Shown one piece after another: positions 9,604 through 19,406 of a stretch of DNA of 64,000 nt. The position numbers were made by a program, and so were the translations under genes. The notes beneath the pieces are model-generated. The model saw nothing but the letters and a program-made list of their open reading frames with translations. It was not told where the DNA came from and did no database searches. The stretch's first letter is position 1; each line of letters opens with the position of its first letter. Origin of the DNA: Spirosoma aureum. GTDB lineage: Bacteria; Bacteroidota; Bacteroidia; Cytophagales; Spirosomataceae. The DNA is taken from assembly GCF_011604685.1 (NCBI RefSeq), contig NZ_CP050063.1:5106501-5170500 (forward strand), written 5' to 3'.

Positions 9604-9795
9604 GAGCAGGGAAAGTATACTGAGAAATGGCCATAGTGAAAAAATTATCCACAAAGGCAGTCAGCACAATATACGGCAATTCCTAAAGTATGAGAAATAA
9701 TTAATCGCCAATTACCCATTCCTCAGCATAAATTTATAACTATAGGTTTATTATGCTAAATCAAAGAAAAGAAGCTAGCCTGTTTGGCCACCCGG

Positions 9796-10248
9796 CTACC
9801 GCCCAAAAACAGCATACCAGATCCAGATAATATAGATAGGCTGAAACAACAGCCGTGACCAAACATACCACGGTTTGGCTGGCAAATTACCCGGAGGAGG
9901 CAACTTGTTGACAGCAACATTGATATTGGCGGGAAACATGGCCATAAGCAGTAGAATCAGGCCCCAGGCAGCCAAGATGCGGGTTTCGGAAAACACCATA
10001 CCAATACCGAGCATAACTTCGGCAACCCCCGATAACAACACCAGCAACCGTGCATTAGGCATAAAGTTGGCAATCATATACGTAAGCTGGTCCGGTTTGC
10101 GCAGATGCATTAGTCCAATCAGCACAAACATCGTGGTAGTGGCCCAAAGCATGTCATTGTGGAAAGTCAGTAAATAGTTATTTTGAGCGATCCAGCCGAT
10201 TCCGTATAGTAAAGCGGCAATCGATACTAATCCAAGGAAGAAAGCCAT
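9796..10248 (-). CDS. DoxX-like small integral membrane protein
   Basis: About 150 residues with four hydrophobic segments and the pattern of the DoxX/DoxD-like family: GVAEVMLGIGMV in TM3, then MFPANINVA and a Trp-rich ending WSRLLFQPIYIIWIWYA. I chose the ATG at 10248 (MAFFLG); extending to 10278 would need a TTG codon. The role of this family is unclear, with links to redox stress and thiosulfate metabolism in relatives. It lies 76 bases downstream of the stop of the Crp-like regulator gene, with a 14-base palindrome in the gap, so it may be in one unit with the regulator or under its control. Confidence 0.7.
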   Translation of the reverse strand: MAFFLGLVSIAALLYGIGWIAQNNYLLTFHNDMLWATTTMFVLIGLMHLRKPDQLTYMIANFMPNARLLVLLSGVAEVMLGIGMVFSETRILAAWGLILLLMAMFPANINVAVNKLPPPGNLPAKPWYVWSRLLFQPIYIIWIWYAVFGR

Positions 10249-10305
10249 AATGAATGTGTCGTTTAATTCGTATGGCAAAATTCCGGCGCAGATCGCCCCT
10301 ATCCA

Positions 10306-10319
10306 CTAACATTTGTTAG
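10306..10319. promoter_or_regulatory. Palindromic candidate operator
   Basis: CTAACATTTGTTAG: perfect 6-base arms CTAACA / TGTTAG around TT, in the gap between the Crp-like gene and the DoxX-like gene. Size and symmetry suit a helix-turn-helix dimer such as the adjacent Crp/Fnr-family protein. No second copy was found nearby, so the assignment rests on position only. Confidence 0.3.
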
Positions 10320-10323
10320 GAAA

Positions 10324-10896
10324 TCAACGCGCTCTACGAATACGACTCAGACTTTCGGGTTCAATGCCAAGGTAGGAAGCGAGATGACGGACGGAAATCG
10401 TCTGAACCAGAACCGGATTCTGGTCAACCAACTGAGCATAACGCTGCCTGGCTGTACTGGTCAAAAACTGAACCTCGCGGCTTGTTTTCCGCAGAAAAGC
10501 CTGCTCGGCAATCAGTCGGCCAATGCGTTCGGCTGGGTGAGACTCCTCATACAACTGATAAAGATTTGTGCGGCTGAACCGCAATGCCTGCACATCGGTC
10601 AAGGCCTGTACACTAAATTCACTGGGTTGCTCTGTCAGAAAGGATGAATAGGCCGAAACAAAATTGTGTTTGAACACGAAGTCAATTGAAATGTCTTTCC
10701 CGTCATGATTGAACGATAAACGTACCATTCCCTCAGCGATGTAATAAATGTATCGCTCAACCTCCCCAGCCTCGATCAGAAACTCATTTTTGTCATAGTC
10801 AACTGACTCAACGATCGGAACGAAACGAAGCCATTGTTCATCCGTTAACGGGACTAACTCATTGAATCGCTGGTGTAGTCGGTCAAGGTCATTCAT
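10324..10896 (-). CDS. Crp/Fnr-family transcriptional regulator
   Basis: 190 residues: an N-terminal cyclic-nucleotide-binding-fold beta-barrel (about 20-120, YIYYIAEGMVRLSF and the Asp-Phe-Val-Phe segment) and a C-terminal helix-turn-helix ending ISVRHLASYLGIEPESLSRIRR. This is the usual length of the Bacteroidota-type Crp family, which lacks the Arg/Ser pair that binds cAMP in E. coli CRP, so the effector is unknown. It lies 14 bases downstream of the SnoaL-like gene and shares its strand, indicating an operon SnoaL-like - regulator - (DoxX-like). Confidence 0.9.
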   Translation of the reverse strand: MNDLDRLHQRFNELVPLTDEQWLRFVPIVESVDYDKNEFLIEAGEVERYIYYIAEGMVRLSFNHDGKDISIDFVFKHNFVSAYSSFLTEQPSEFSVQALTDVQALRFSRTNLYQLYEESHPAERIGRLIAEQAFLRKTSREVQFLTSTARQRYAQLVDQNPVLVQTISVRHLASYLGIEPESLSRIRRAR

Positions 10897-10910
10897 CGTT
10901 TTATAAACTG

Positions 10911-11312
10911 TTAATCGCCATAAACGGCTTGAAAGAATGCATCTACCTTGTGCTGATCTTCAGGAAAATTATAGACTTCAACGATCTTTCCACCGTCAAT
11001 TTTCCAGAGCAGGCACGACATTGCATTCAGGTTATGGTCACCCTCCAGCGAACTCCAGTTCTGGTGACAGTCAATTACAAAGTGATCATTAACCCCAATC
11101 ACAATCGGGCTGGCCTGAAAAGCAGCCTTACCTAAATGAGAAAAATAGGCCATAACCTCAGCAATGCCGTTTTTCACACCGCTCAACGGGTGATTTCCAG
11201 GAATATGCCACCGAATAGCAGGCGAAAGAATTTGTTCAATGGCTGGCAGATTGTTGGTTGCGTATGCCTCAAAAAATTTATGTATAAGGTCGAGATTAGG
11301 ATGGTTTGCCAT
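10911..11312 (-). CDS. SnoaL-like / NTF2-fold protein
   Basis: 133 residues with the NTF2-like (SnoaL, ketosteroid-isomerase superfamily) layout: the N-terminal helix pair (IHKFFEAYATNNLPAIEQIL), a strand with AIRWHIPGNHPLSG, and the C-terminal sheet ending in GKIVEVYNFPEDQHKVDAFF. The cone-shaped fold binds small hydrophobic ligands or acts as a small isomerase/hydrolase; no substrate can be read from the sequence. First gene of the unit with the Crp-like regulator, and divergent from an AraC-family regulator 97 bases away. Confidence 0.85.
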   Translation of the reverse strand: MANHPNLDLIHKFFEAYATNNLPAIEQILSPAIRWHIPGNHPLSGVKNGIAEVMAYFSHLGKAAFQASPIVIGVNDHFVIDCHQNWSSLEGDHNLNAMSCLLWKIDGGKIVEVYNFPEDQHKVDAFFQAVYGD

Positions 11313-11409
11313 GATCGATTTGACTAGCGTTATAAATCTGGCTGCAAAGCTAGGTGCATCAACGGCAGGGAAATTATGAAAAAAGGACTAAGTTTTGTTT
11401 GTTTAGGCC

Positions 11410-12207
11410 ATGAGTAGACAATTTGTAAGCTGTTCATCAATTATTGACCAGACAACCAGCCCGTTCGTTATCTATCATCAGCAACTGGGCTGTTTTCACT
11501 CCGATTGGCATCAGCATTCCTGGGGTCAACTGATCTATGCCGAAAAGGGTTGTGTCCATCTAACCTGCGTAGGAAAAACCATATTACTTCCTGGTTGGTA
11601 TGGTGCCTGGATTCCAGCCGATACATACCACGAAATCTGGTCAGACAGTGTTCATCTACACATGCGGGCGATCTGCTTTCCGGTATCGCCTGTCAACAAG
11701 TCCCTCAACGATCAGCTTTCCGTGTTTCCCGTTTCGGCTTTGCTCCGGGAAATGATCCGTTATACTGAAAAATGGAGCCAGAGCGATCAGGAGGAGCTGC
11801 CTGTCCATACGTTTTTGCAGGCGATTCAGAATCTGCTGCCGGATGAGATCAAAAAGGCAATACCTGTTTGTTTACCTTCTACCCGGCATGAGAAGCTAGC
11901 TCAGGTCATCGATTATATCCAGTTGCATCTGTCCGAAAAAGTCAACATCCAGCAGATAGCCCGTCATTTTGGGCTATCGGTTCGCACGTTAACCCGGCTA
12001 TTTACACAGCAACTGGGCACTTCCTTTTCGAGCTTCTGCAAAATAGCCCGTATCATGAAAGCATTGGAGTTGATCGAGACGGGTCATGACAATGTTTCGC
12101 AATTAGCCGATCTTGTCGGGTACGAAAGCCTGTCTACCTTCAGCAACAATTTTCTGGAAATCTGTGGTAACCGTCCATTGCAATTCATTCAGGAAAAAAG
12201 ACGGTAA
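11410..12207 (+). CDS. AraC-family transcriptional regulator with cupin sensor domain
   Basis: 265 residues. The N-terminal half is a cupin with the metal/ligand-type pattern FHSDWHQHSWGQLIYAEKG and the Pro-rich turn LPGWYGAWIPADT. Residues about 160-262 contain the two AraC helix-turn-helix motifs (NIQQIARHFGLSVRTLTRLF and NVSQLADLVGYESLSTFSNN). It is divergent from the SnoaL-like / Crp-like unit, so that unit is a plausible target. The inducer is unknown. The gene ends only 14 bases before the stop of the convergent subtilase gene, with no terminator hairpin seen between them. Confidence 0.9.
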   Translation: MSRQFVSCSSIIDQTTSPFVIYHQQLGCFHSDWHQHSWGQLIYAEKGCVHLTCVGKTILLPGWYGAWIPADTYHEIWSDSVHLHMRAICFPVSPVNKSLNDQLSVFPVSALLREMIRYTEKWSQSDQEELPVHTFLQAIQNLLPDEIKKAIPVCLPSTRHEKLAQVIDYIQLHLSEKVNIQQIARHFGLSVRTLTRLFTQQLGTSFSSFCKIARIMKALELIETGHDNVSQLADLVGYESLSTFSNNFLEICGNRPLQFIQEKRR

Positions 12208-12221
12208 TTTCAGCTACTTTT

Positions 12222-13415
12222 TTATTCTCCCGCCATTGGATCGGGGGTTCCATCCGGATCACCCTGAACAGTGCCGTGCGTTGGCAGATTATTTCCCCGA
12301 ATAAACAATAACCCCGCAACGTGAGGGGCCGCCATCGATGTACCACTCAACGTAGCATATTTTCCATCTTTATAGGTCGATGTGATCCGTACACCGTAGG
12401 CGCAGACATCCACGCTGCTGCCAAAATTGGAAAACGAAGCGAACTGGTTCGTCTGGCTCATTGCCGATACAGTAAAGACATTGGCGTGATTGACGCGGGC
12501 AGGCGAATAATTGTCGCTGTTTTTACTGTCATTGCCAGCCGCAATTGCAAACAGAATACCAGCATTAGCTGCCTTCAGAATGGCGTTTTCCAGCGTTGCC
12601 GAAATTCCTTCACCCCCCAGGCTCATGTTGACAACATCGCCAGCCTTACCGTTTAGCGTCACATAGTTAACCGCCTGTATGATCCCCGACAACCGGCCTT
12701 CTCCATCATCGTCCAAAACCCTCAGTGCAACCAGACGCGCGCCGGAAGCAACGCCTGTTATACCAACGTTGTTGTTCTTCGCGCCGATGATCCCGGCAAC
12801 ATGAGTGCCGTGTCCGTTCTCATCATCGGCCGATGTTTGTCCGCTCACAAAAGATCGGCTACGCTCCGTATCGACGTTCAGATCCGGATGATCCAGATCG
12901 ATGCCGGTATCAATAATCCAGGCCGTTTTGGTCGTTTGCAGATCACCACGCCCGTATCCGGTCTGCTGAATGTTCCAGAGCAGTGTCAACGTTGTCTGCA
13001 CATCTACACAATTGCAAATAGACATGATCCGGTCTTGCTCAATCGATGCCACGGCCGGGTCCAGTCGTACCCGCTCCAGCTCGCTGGTCGTCAGATTCGC
13101 CAGAAAACTGGTCTGTTCGCCCGATCCCAGCACCTCGACCTGAACATTGGCTACCTGATAGTGTATCAGGAATTGTTCGGCTGAGGTTTCGGCAGCAGCG
13201 ATTCGGGCTCCGGGTGCAGTAGGCAGTGATTCTGTCGGCTGATACGTAACAATGTAAGAACCGGCAATGGCCACCCCATTATTCGAAGAAGCTTTAACCA
13301 GACAGTCGGCCGAAAAGCCGGTCGGTTCGAGCGTACTATCAGTCTGGCAGCCGAATAAACTAACGCCAACAAGAGCGACATTGATTAGTGTCGCAAACGG
13401 GAGTAAACGTCGCAT
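12222..13415 (-). CDS. S8-family (subtilisin-like) serine protease, lipoprotein
   Basis: 397 residues. A lipoprotein signal ends at Cys23 (SLFGC). An inhibitor-I9-like propeptide follows (about 50-130). The catalytic domain has Asp169 (WIIDTGIDLDHPDL), His205 (NGHGTHVAGII), oxyanion Asn295 (AAGNDS) and Ser360 (LSGTSMAAPHVAG). The complete triad indicates an active endopeptidase, expected to be anchored to the envelope and processed after export. The tail after the active-site Ser is short and acidic/Pro-rich. It has its own 136-base upstream region and is convergent with the AraC gene. Confidence 0.93.
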   Translation of the reverse strand: MRRLLPFATLINVALVGVSLFGCQTDSTLEPTGFSADCLVKASSNNGVAIAGSYIVTYQPTESLPTAPGARIAAAETSAEQFLIHYQVANVQVEVLGSGEQTSFLANLTTSELERVRLDPAVASIEQDRIMSICNCVDVQTTLTLLWNIQQTGYGRGDLQTTKTAWIIDTGIDLDHPDLNVDTERSRSFVSGQTSADDENGHGTHVAGIIGAKNNNVGITGVASGARLVALRVLDDDGEGRLSGIIQAVNYVTLNGKAGDVVNMSLGGEGISATLENAILKAANAGILFAIAAGNDSKNSDNYSPARVNHANVFTVSAMSQTNQFASFSNFGSSVDVCAYGVRITSTYKDGKYATLSGTSMAAPHVAGLLFIRGNNLPTHGTVQGDPDGTPDPMAGE

Positions 13416-13551
13416 GAGTCTGTACGAAAGTGAAGAAAGAAAAAACTAATAATAGCGTACAAATCACTTCATGCTCAGTCGATAATCGTTCGTTTAGGTA
13501 GATATACGCAGAAAACGGAAAAGTCGTTGCGTACCTTATCGACGCTATCAA

Positions 13552-15318
13552 TTATTTTCTGGAAAGAGGTATAAACACGACCCGTCCGGCCGCCGGAAAC
13601 CGGGTTTCTGCGATAGGATTCCCGTATCGGCGGTAGAAAGCGGTTGCCTGTTCGGGTGTCAATAAATCAGGATATAGATTGATGCCAGCGAAATTATTGG
13701 TACGCAAAAACGAATCGAGAAATTGCCAATCCTGATCTGTAAACGAATAACCGGGCTTTAGAAGTCGGGGCCAGCCATCGCGCAGAAAGGGTTGAATCTG
13801 ATCGGGATGAAGCCGCCCAAAATATTGCCCGACACCATTTTTATCGTAGAACCGTCGGAATGTAAAAACGGCATTTTGCTGGTCGTAATACGGGCAAAGT
13901 CCTTCTTTCGCCCCTACACCATCGGCCCCAATCGTACAGAACGGCCAGTCAAGAACAGCAACGCCGGGCTGTTTCTTCACTAAATCACAGTATTGAATCA
14001 GACTTTCAGAAGCCAGATTGACGGGCATTCTTAATCGCTGGGAATAGCCCGTGTACCACTCCGCTCCCATGAGTACAACCAGCAGCCCCACCACCACTTG
14101 ACCCGGCAGCCGGCGGGGCGGAGTTACCCATATAGCCAGCATACCCAGCAAAATTGGGTAAATTAAACTGGATCGACCCCCATGTCGGTTAAAACTAAAC
14201 CAGGGGAATAGCTTAAGGGTAGGCAACAAAACGGGATGATATAGAAGACACAAAAGAAGCATTAGTACACCAGGCAGCCATAACCCGACCCGCCGTCGGA
14301 TTTGCCACCAGCCAATACCCGCTAAAACAACCAGATATAAACCCGGACTGCCCTGAGCGTAGCTCTCGAATGTGTCCCGCAAATAGGGTTTATAATCAAA
14401 ATCGAACGTATGAAAGCCCGGTAGATGCGGAATTAGTAATCGCACAGGGTGCGACCAAGCCCTGAGTTCCGGCACTACCCCAAAATCGAATTGCCAGGCT
14501 GTTATCGCAATTTGCATGGTCAGCGGCAGATATAGCCATGCACTTAAAGCTATGATTATCAGGCAACCTAAAATAAGCATTGACTGGTGTTTCCATTGGA
14601 CGACTATATAGTCCCGGACCAGCAACGGCCACCGACCAGGCACTGAAAACTGCCGAAAAAGCGTCCCCACCAAAACAGGCATCGTCAGCGTTGTTAAGGT
14701 CAGTGCATATCCTGCCACATAGCCGAGCTCCTGCCCCAGTACCTGAAGATGGAGCCATACCCAGACCAGCAAAAACGAAAGGGAAATAGTACGCCGATCC
14801 AAAACATCCAGCAACAGTCGGTAAGTCGCCACCATGCACAGAACCGTCCAGTGATCGACACAGACATTCATGTGAACGGGGAACTTCCAGAGTGCATAGA
14901 AATTGAATACCGATACGATCAAACCCAGAATGAAAGCTTTTAGCTGACCAAAACGAGGTTCAATAAGCGCAAACGTTCCAACGGCAGTAACGAGTAAACT
15001 GTATACGTAATAAAACTGAAGGTAGGGCCCCGGCCCGTCAAATAGCCGATAACACAGGGCATACCAATAGTCGCGCTCGAACCCCCAGTCCAGGAAAACC
15101 TGATTGATACCATACGGATAAAACGTCTGGGTGTTAAACAGGTTCAGGTGAGGCAGCGGCCAGAGCATTAAGTTTTTGTTGAAAAAATAGCCGACGTATT
15201 CATATTGATCCGTATCATTTCCGTCGGATAGCGGTAAGCTGAAATCACCAACGGCCAGGCTTCCCAGCCCGGCCGTCAGACTAATTAATGCGATATACCA
15301 AAGCGTGTTTTTGCGCAT
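13552..15318 (-). CDS. Polytopic membrane protein, probable GT-C-type glycosyltransferase
   Basis: 588 residues with about 11-12 hydrophobic segments and a soluble C-terminal domain (about 450-588). The first periplasmic loop is acidic (LSDGNDTDQYEYVGYF) and followed by NLFNTQTFYPYGINQ, an arrangement reminiscent of GT-C glycosyltransferases that use lipid-linked sugars, where an Asp/Glu in loop 1 is catalytic. No named family is certain, so the function is an inference. Its ATG follows the stop codon of the KAS III gene with no gap (TAGATG), pointing to translational coupling and a shared lipid- or envelope-related task. Confidence 0.65.
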   Translation of the reverse strand: MRKNTLWYIALISLTAGLGSLAVGDFSLPLSDGNDTDQYEYVGYFFNKNLMLWPLPHLNLFNTQTFYPYGINQVFLDWGFERDYWYALCYRLFDGPGPYLQFYYVYSLLVTAVGTFALIEPRFGQLKAFILGLIVSVFNFYALWKFPVHMNVCVDHWTVLCMVATYRLLLDVLDRRTISLSFLLVWVWLHLQVLGQELGYVAGYALTLTTLTMPVLVGTLFRQFSVPGRWPLLVRDYIVVQWKHQSMLILGCLIIIALSAWLYLPLTMQIAITAWQFDFGVVPELRAWSHPVRLLIPHLPGFHTFDFDYKPYLRDTFESYAQGSPGLYLVVLAGIGWWQIRRRVGLWLPGVLMLLLCLLYHPVLLPTLKLFPWFSFNRHGGRSSLIYPILLGMLAIWVTPPRRLPGQVVVGLLVVLMGAEWYTGYSQRLRMPVNLASESLIQYCDLVKKQPGVAVLDWPFCTIGADGVGAKEGLCPYYDQQNAVFTFRRFYDKNGVGQYFGRLHPDQIQPFLRDGWPRLLKPGYSFTDQDWQFLDSFLRTNNFAGINLYPDLLTPEQATAFYRRYGNPIAETRFPAAGRVVFIPLSRK

Positions 15319-16365
15319 CTACCACCGAATCAGGGCCGAACCCCACGTAAAGCCACTCCCAAACGCGGCCACGCAAAGTAAAGAACCATCTTCGATTTTT
15401 CCTTGCTCCCAGGCTTCGCATAACGCAATTGGAATGGATGCAGCCGTGGTATTCCCAAATTTATGAATGTTGTTGAACACTTTTTCGTCGGTTAAGCCCA
15501 GGCGTTTCTGCACCAGTTGCGCAATGCGAAGATTAGCCTGGTGCGGTACCAGCAGATCAATATCTTTCGGCGATAGGTTCATTTCATCCAGCGCTTCCAG
15601 TATAACCTCCGGAAAACGGGTTACCGCATGGCGCAAAACCGTCTGGCCATTCATGTGCGGAATACTGGTATGGTCGTCGTGCAGTGAAATAAACTCTATT
15701 TCCTCATCCGTAAACTTAAAATGATCTTTTTCAAAGTAATAACCCGCATGGGCTCCAGGATTGAAACAGGCCAGTTCTTCGGCATATGTACCATCAGCAT
15801 GGAGGTGAGTCGTTAGAATGCCGCGCCCCGGCTCGTCGCAGGGTTGAATGACAGCGGCACCTGCTCCATCGCCAAACAGAATCGTCACATCACGCCCTGA
15901 AGGCGAAAAGTCCAGATTCCTCGAATGCGTTTCAGCCCCTACCACCAGCACATTTTTAAATTTCCCGGTTTTCACAAATTGGTCGGCAATCGAGAGGGCA
16001 TAAATGAAGCCCGAGCATTGATTCCGAATGTCCAGCGCACCCATGGTCTGGTGCGTGATGCCAAGCTCACGCTGTAGCAATACGCCATTGCCGGGAAAAT
16101 AATAGTCGGGGCTAAGTGTGGCAAAAATGATAAAATCAACGTCCGCGGGTAAAATACCCGCCCGGTCGATGGCGATGCGGGCAGCTGCGGCCCCCATCGT
16201 GGTAGTCGTTTCGCCATGTTTCTTGCGGTAATGGCGTTGCTCGATACCTGTTCGTCCCTGTATCCAGTCTTCAGAAACATTAACCAGCGGAGCCAGCTCA
16301 ACATTGGGCACAACCCGATCCGGAACATAATAGCCTAAACCGGCAATTCTCGCATTTTTCATCAT
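15319..16365 (-). CDS. 3-oxoacyl-ACP synthase III (FabH-like)
   Basis: 348 residues of the thiolase fold. The KAS III catalytic triad is present: Cys117 in DIRNQCSGF, His275 in VPHQANLRI and Asn305 in [10 protein letters not shown]; the nucleotide-end signature [17 protein letters not shown] closes the protein. These enzymes condense an acyl-CoA starter with malonyl-ACP to begin fatty acid or specialised lipid/polyketide synthesis. No other fab gene is nearby, and the coupled partner is a GT-C-like membrane protein, so a secondary role in a specialised lipid is possible. Two Met codons lie at the start; either could be used. Divergent from leuS. Confidence 0.92.
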   Translation of the reverse strand: MMKNARIAGLGYYVPDRVVPNVELAPLVNVSEDWIQGRTGIEQRHYRKKHGETTTTMGAAAARIAIDRAGILPADVDFIIFATLSPDYYFPGNGVLLQRELGITHQTMGALDIRNQCSGFIYALSIADQFVKTGKFKNVLVVGAETHSRNLDFSPSGRDVTILFGDGAGAAVIQPCDEPGRGILTTHLHADGTYAEELACFNPGAHAGYYFEKDHFKFTDEEIEFISLHDDHTSIPHMNGQTVLRHAVTRFPEVILEALDEMNLSPKDIDLLVPHQANLRIAQLVQKRLGLTDEKVFNNIHKFGNTTAASIPIALCEAWEQGKIEDGSLLCVAAFGSGFTWGSALIRW

Positions 16366-16425
16366 ATGTATAAACAGACTGAGGGCACTTCTTCACCAGG
16401 AACAGCCAAAACGGTCAAAATTTGG

Positions 16426-16433
16426 TATCTTTG
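16426..16433 (+). promoter_or_regulatory. -7 promoter element upstream of leuS
   Basis: TATCTTTG is a perfect match to the Bacteroidota -7 consensus TAnnTTTG, 32 bases before the leuS ATG. No good TTTG is visible at the -33 position. The element overlaps a GTG that could extend the leuS frame upstream, which supports the ATG at 16466. Confidence 0.5.
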
Positions 16434-16465
16434 TGCATTCTTTCGCAGTTATTTTATCCGTTCAT

Positions 16466-19321
16466 ATGGATTACAATCACCGCCAGACCGAGCAGAAATG
16501 GCAACGGTTCTGGGACGATAACCATACCTACAAACCAGAAACTCATACGGCCCGTCCGAAGTACTACGTACTCGACATGTTTCCGTATCCATCGGGCGCA
16601 GGCCTGCACGTTGGGCACCCACTCGGCTACATTGCATCCGACATTGTGTCGCGCTATAAGCGGCTGAAGGGCTTTAATGTGCTGCATCCTATGGGTTTCG
16701 ACTCGTTTGGTCTACCAGCCGAACAGTATGCCATCCAAACAGGGCAGCATCCGGCCTTAACGACTGAGCAGAACCTGACCCGCTATATCGAACAACTCAA
16801 AAACATCGGTTTCAGTTATGACTGGACCCGCGAAGTTCGCACCTCCGATCCGGCGTTCTATAAATGGACGCAGTGGATCTTCATGGAGTTGTTCCGCAGC
16901 TGGTACAATAAAGACACTGACCGGGCTGAACCGATTGAGACGCTCACAGATAAGTTTGCCACCAACGGCACAACTGATGTCCATGCGGTTTGTGATGATG
17001 ATGTTCCGACATTCACGGCCGCCGAATGGAATGCCATGTCAACGCGGGAATCTTACGAGATAACCTTAAAATATCGCCTGACCTATCTGGCGGAAGCCGT
17101 TGTAAACTGGTGTCCGGCATTAGGTACCGTTCTGGCAAACGACGAAGTAAAAGACGGCGTTTCGGAGCGGGGTGGCTACCCGGTCGAGCAGAAGCTCATG
17201 CGCCAGTGGATGATGCGCATCACGGCCTACGCCGACCGACTCTTGACGGGTCTGGACACGATCGACTGGACCGAATCTCTGAAAGAACAGCAACGCAACT
17301 GGATTGGCAAATCAGTCGGAGCCAGTGTAAAATTCCCGATCAGCTCGAAACAGCGCATTGGTGGCGAAGAGGTGTCCGTGCCTTCATCCTACATTGAAGT
17401 TTTTACGACCCGTGTCGATACGATTTATGGCGTTTCGTTCATGGTACTGGCTCCTGAGCATGAACTGGTCGCCGACTTGACCACTCCCGAACAAAAGGAA
17501 GCCGTAAAAGCCTATATCGACGCGGCTAAACTCCGTTCCGAGCGCGACCGGATGGCTGATACAAAAGCCGTTACGGGTGTATTTACGGGCAGTTACTGCA
17601 TAAATCCGCTTTCTGGTGAAGAAGTCCCGATCTATCTGGCCGATTACGTTTTAGCGGGTTATGGCACCGGTGCAGTCATGGCCGTTCCGTCGGGCGATCA
17701 GCGCGACTGGAATTTTGCCACCCATTTCGGTTTGCCGATTATACCGATTCTGGATGCCCAGAAGGATATCGACCAACAGGCTGATAACACAAAAGAAGGT
17801 CACTACATCAACTCAGGGATCATTAACGGACTGACCTATAAAGAAGCCACTACCTTGCTGGTTAGTTGGCTGGAAGAACGAGGATTAGGCCGTGGAAAGA
17901 TCAACTACCGGATGCGCGATGCGGTATTCAGCCGTCAGCGTTACTGGGGTGAACCCGTTCCTGTATACTTCAAGGATGGCGGTTCGACAGGTCGATTACC
18001 CTATCTGATCGACGAAAGCGATTTGCCGCTGGAGTTGCCTGCCGTTGATAAATATCTACCTACCGAAACAGGTGAACCACCGCTGGGCCGCGCCGAAGGC
18101 TGGAAATACAAGGGCGAGTATGACTATGAGTTGAGCACGATGCCGGGCTGGGCGGGCTCGTCCTGGTACTGGTATCGCTACATGGACCCGCAGAACGATT
18201 CGGTTTTCGCGAGCAAAGAAGCCATTGACTACTGGCAGAACGTGGATCTTTACATCGGGGGAACCGAACACGCGACAGGCCACTTGCTTTACAGCCGTTT
18301 CTGGAACAAATTCCTGAAAGACCGTGGCAATGTCCCTCAGGAAGAGCCATTTCGGAAACTGATCAATCAGGGCATGATTCAGGGACGGTCAAACTTTGTG
18401 TATCGCCTGAAAGGTACGGGAGTCGAAGGGTCTTCGCCCGTTTTCATTTCGCTGGGTCAGGTTGGTAATCGTGAGGTTACTCCTTTACACGTCGATGTCA
18501 ATATCGTTGAAAACGATGTGCTCGACATTGACGCATTCAGAAAATCCCGCCCGGATTTGACTGAAAACGCGGAGTTCATTCTGGAAGAAGATGGTCGCTA
18601 TATCGTTGGCGCAGAGGTTGAAAAGATGTCGAAGTCGAAGTTCAACGTCGTCAATCCCGATATGATCGTGGAGAAATACGGTGCTGACGTCTTGCGGTTA
18701 TACGAAATGTTCCTCGGTCCGCTTGAGCAGGCTAAACCCTGGAATACCAACGGTATTGATGGTGTATATCGCTTCATCCGTAAGTTCTGGCGACTATTCT
18801 ACAAAGACAACGCTACCGGCGAAAGTCAATGGATTGTCACCGATGAGCAGCCGACACCCGCTGAGTTAAAAATTCTGCACAAGACGATTCAGAAAGCGGA
18901 AAGCGATATAGATGCGTATTCGTTCAACACGTCGGTCAGTTCGTTTATGATCTGCGTGAATGAGCTGGCCACGTTAAATTGCCACAAACGCGCCATTTTG
19001 CAGGATCTGGTGTTGATTCTGTCGCCATATGCTCCACACATTACGGAGGAGTTGTGGGCCGCCCTTGGCAATGAACCCGGAACCATCTCCAAAGCAACAT
19101 TCCCAACGTTCAACCCGAATTATCTGGTTGAGGATGCGTTCGAATACCCGATCCAGATCAACGGCAAAGTTCGGACTACGATCAGTTTCGCCATCGACCG
19201 CGCCCCGACCGAAATCGAACGCGAAGTGCTGGCCGACGAAATCGTCCAGAAATGGCTGGAGGGAAAATCGCCGAAGAAAGTCGTTGTCGTACCAAAACGA
19301 ATTGTGAATGTGGTCATTTAA
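16466..19321 (+). CDS. leuS: Leucine--tRNA ligase
   Basis: 951 residues. Class I synthetase signatures: HVGH at residues 48-51 ([16 protein letters not shown]) and KMSKS at 720-724. The CP1 editing domain shows the Thr-rich and Asp-containing motifs ([29 protein letters not shown]). A leucine-specific insertion of roughly 60 residues precedes KMSKS (about 655-715), making the enzyme longer than the E. coli one, as in other Bacteroidota. The C-terminal anticodon-binding region includes [10 protein letters not shown] chose the ATG at 16466 because an upstream GTG at 16433 lies inside the -7 element. A strong terminator follows at 19344-19382. Confidence 0.97.
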   Translation: MDYNHRQTEQKWQRFWDDNHTYKPETHTARPKYYVLDMFPYPSGAGLHVGHPLGYIASDIVSRYKRLKGFNVLHPMGFDSFGLPAEQYAIQTGQHPALTTEQNLTRYIEQLKNIGFSYDWTREVRTSDPAFYKWTQWIFMELFRSWYNKDTDRAEPIETLTDKFATNGTTDVHAVCDDDVPTFTAAEWNAMSTRESYEITLKYRLTYLAEAVVNWCPALGTVLANDEVKDGVSERGGYPVEQKLMRQWMMRITAYADRLLTGLDTIDWTESLKEQQRNWIGKSVGASVKFPISSKQRIGGEEVSVPSSYIEVFTTRVDTIYGVSFMVLAPEHELVADLTTPEQKEAVKAYIDAAKLRSERDRMADTKAVTGVFTGSYCINPLSGEEVPIYLADYVLAGYGTGAVMAVPSGDQRDWNFATHFGLPIIPILDAQKDIDQQADNTKEGHYINSGIINGLTYKEATTLLVSWLEERGLGRGKINYRMRDAVFSRQRYWGEPVPVYFKDGGSTGRLPYLIDESDLPLELPAVDKYLPTETGEPPLGRAEGWKYKGEYDYELSTMPGWAGSSWYWYRYMDPQNDSVFASKEAIDYWQNVDLYIGGTEHATGHLLYSRFWNKFLKDRGNVPQEEPFRKLINQGMIQGRSNFVYRLKGTGVEGSSPVFISLGQVGNREVTPLHVDVNIVENDVLDIDAFRKSRPDLTENAEFILEEDGRYIVGAEVEKMSKSKFNVVNPDMIVEKYGADVLRLYEMFLGPLEQAKPWNTNGIDGVYRFIRKFWRLFYKDNATGESQWIVTDEQPTPAELKILHKTIQKAESDIDAYSFNTSVSSFMICVNELATLNCHKRAILQDLVLILSPYAPHITEELWAALGNEPGTISKATFPTFNPNYLVEDAFEYPIQINGKVRTTISFAIDRAPTEIEREVLADEIVQKWLEGKSPKKVVVVPKRIVNVVI

Positions 19322-19343
19322 CTCCTAATTCACAGTGTCATTG

Positions 19344-19382
19344 AAAAGAATAAAGCCGGCAGCATGTCGGCTTTATTCTTTT
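19344..19382. terminator. Hairpin terminator after leuS
   Basis: Perfect 15-base arms (19344-19358 and 19368-19382; core AATAAAGCCG / CGGCTTTATT) with a 9-base loop and a T-rich end. It falls between leuS and the next co-directional gene, so that gene should start at 19407, after the hairpin, and have its own promoter or rely on read-through. Confidence 0.9.
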
Positions 19383-19406
19383 CGTATTCCTTTACTTAAC
19401 CTGACT

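Noticed and set aside
16433..16465. Upstream GTG start for leuS
   Set aside because: It overlaps the -7 promoter element and adds residues not typical of LeuRS.
18430..18615. Extra segment before KMSKS in LeuRS considered as a possible intein or insertion element
   Set aside because: It matches the leucine-specific domain found in Bacteroidota LeuRS and has no intein motifs.
19335..19406. Upstream start for the MFS/spermidine-synthase-like protein
   Set aside because: The leuS terminator hairpin lies within the extra region and the extension does not look like coding sequence.
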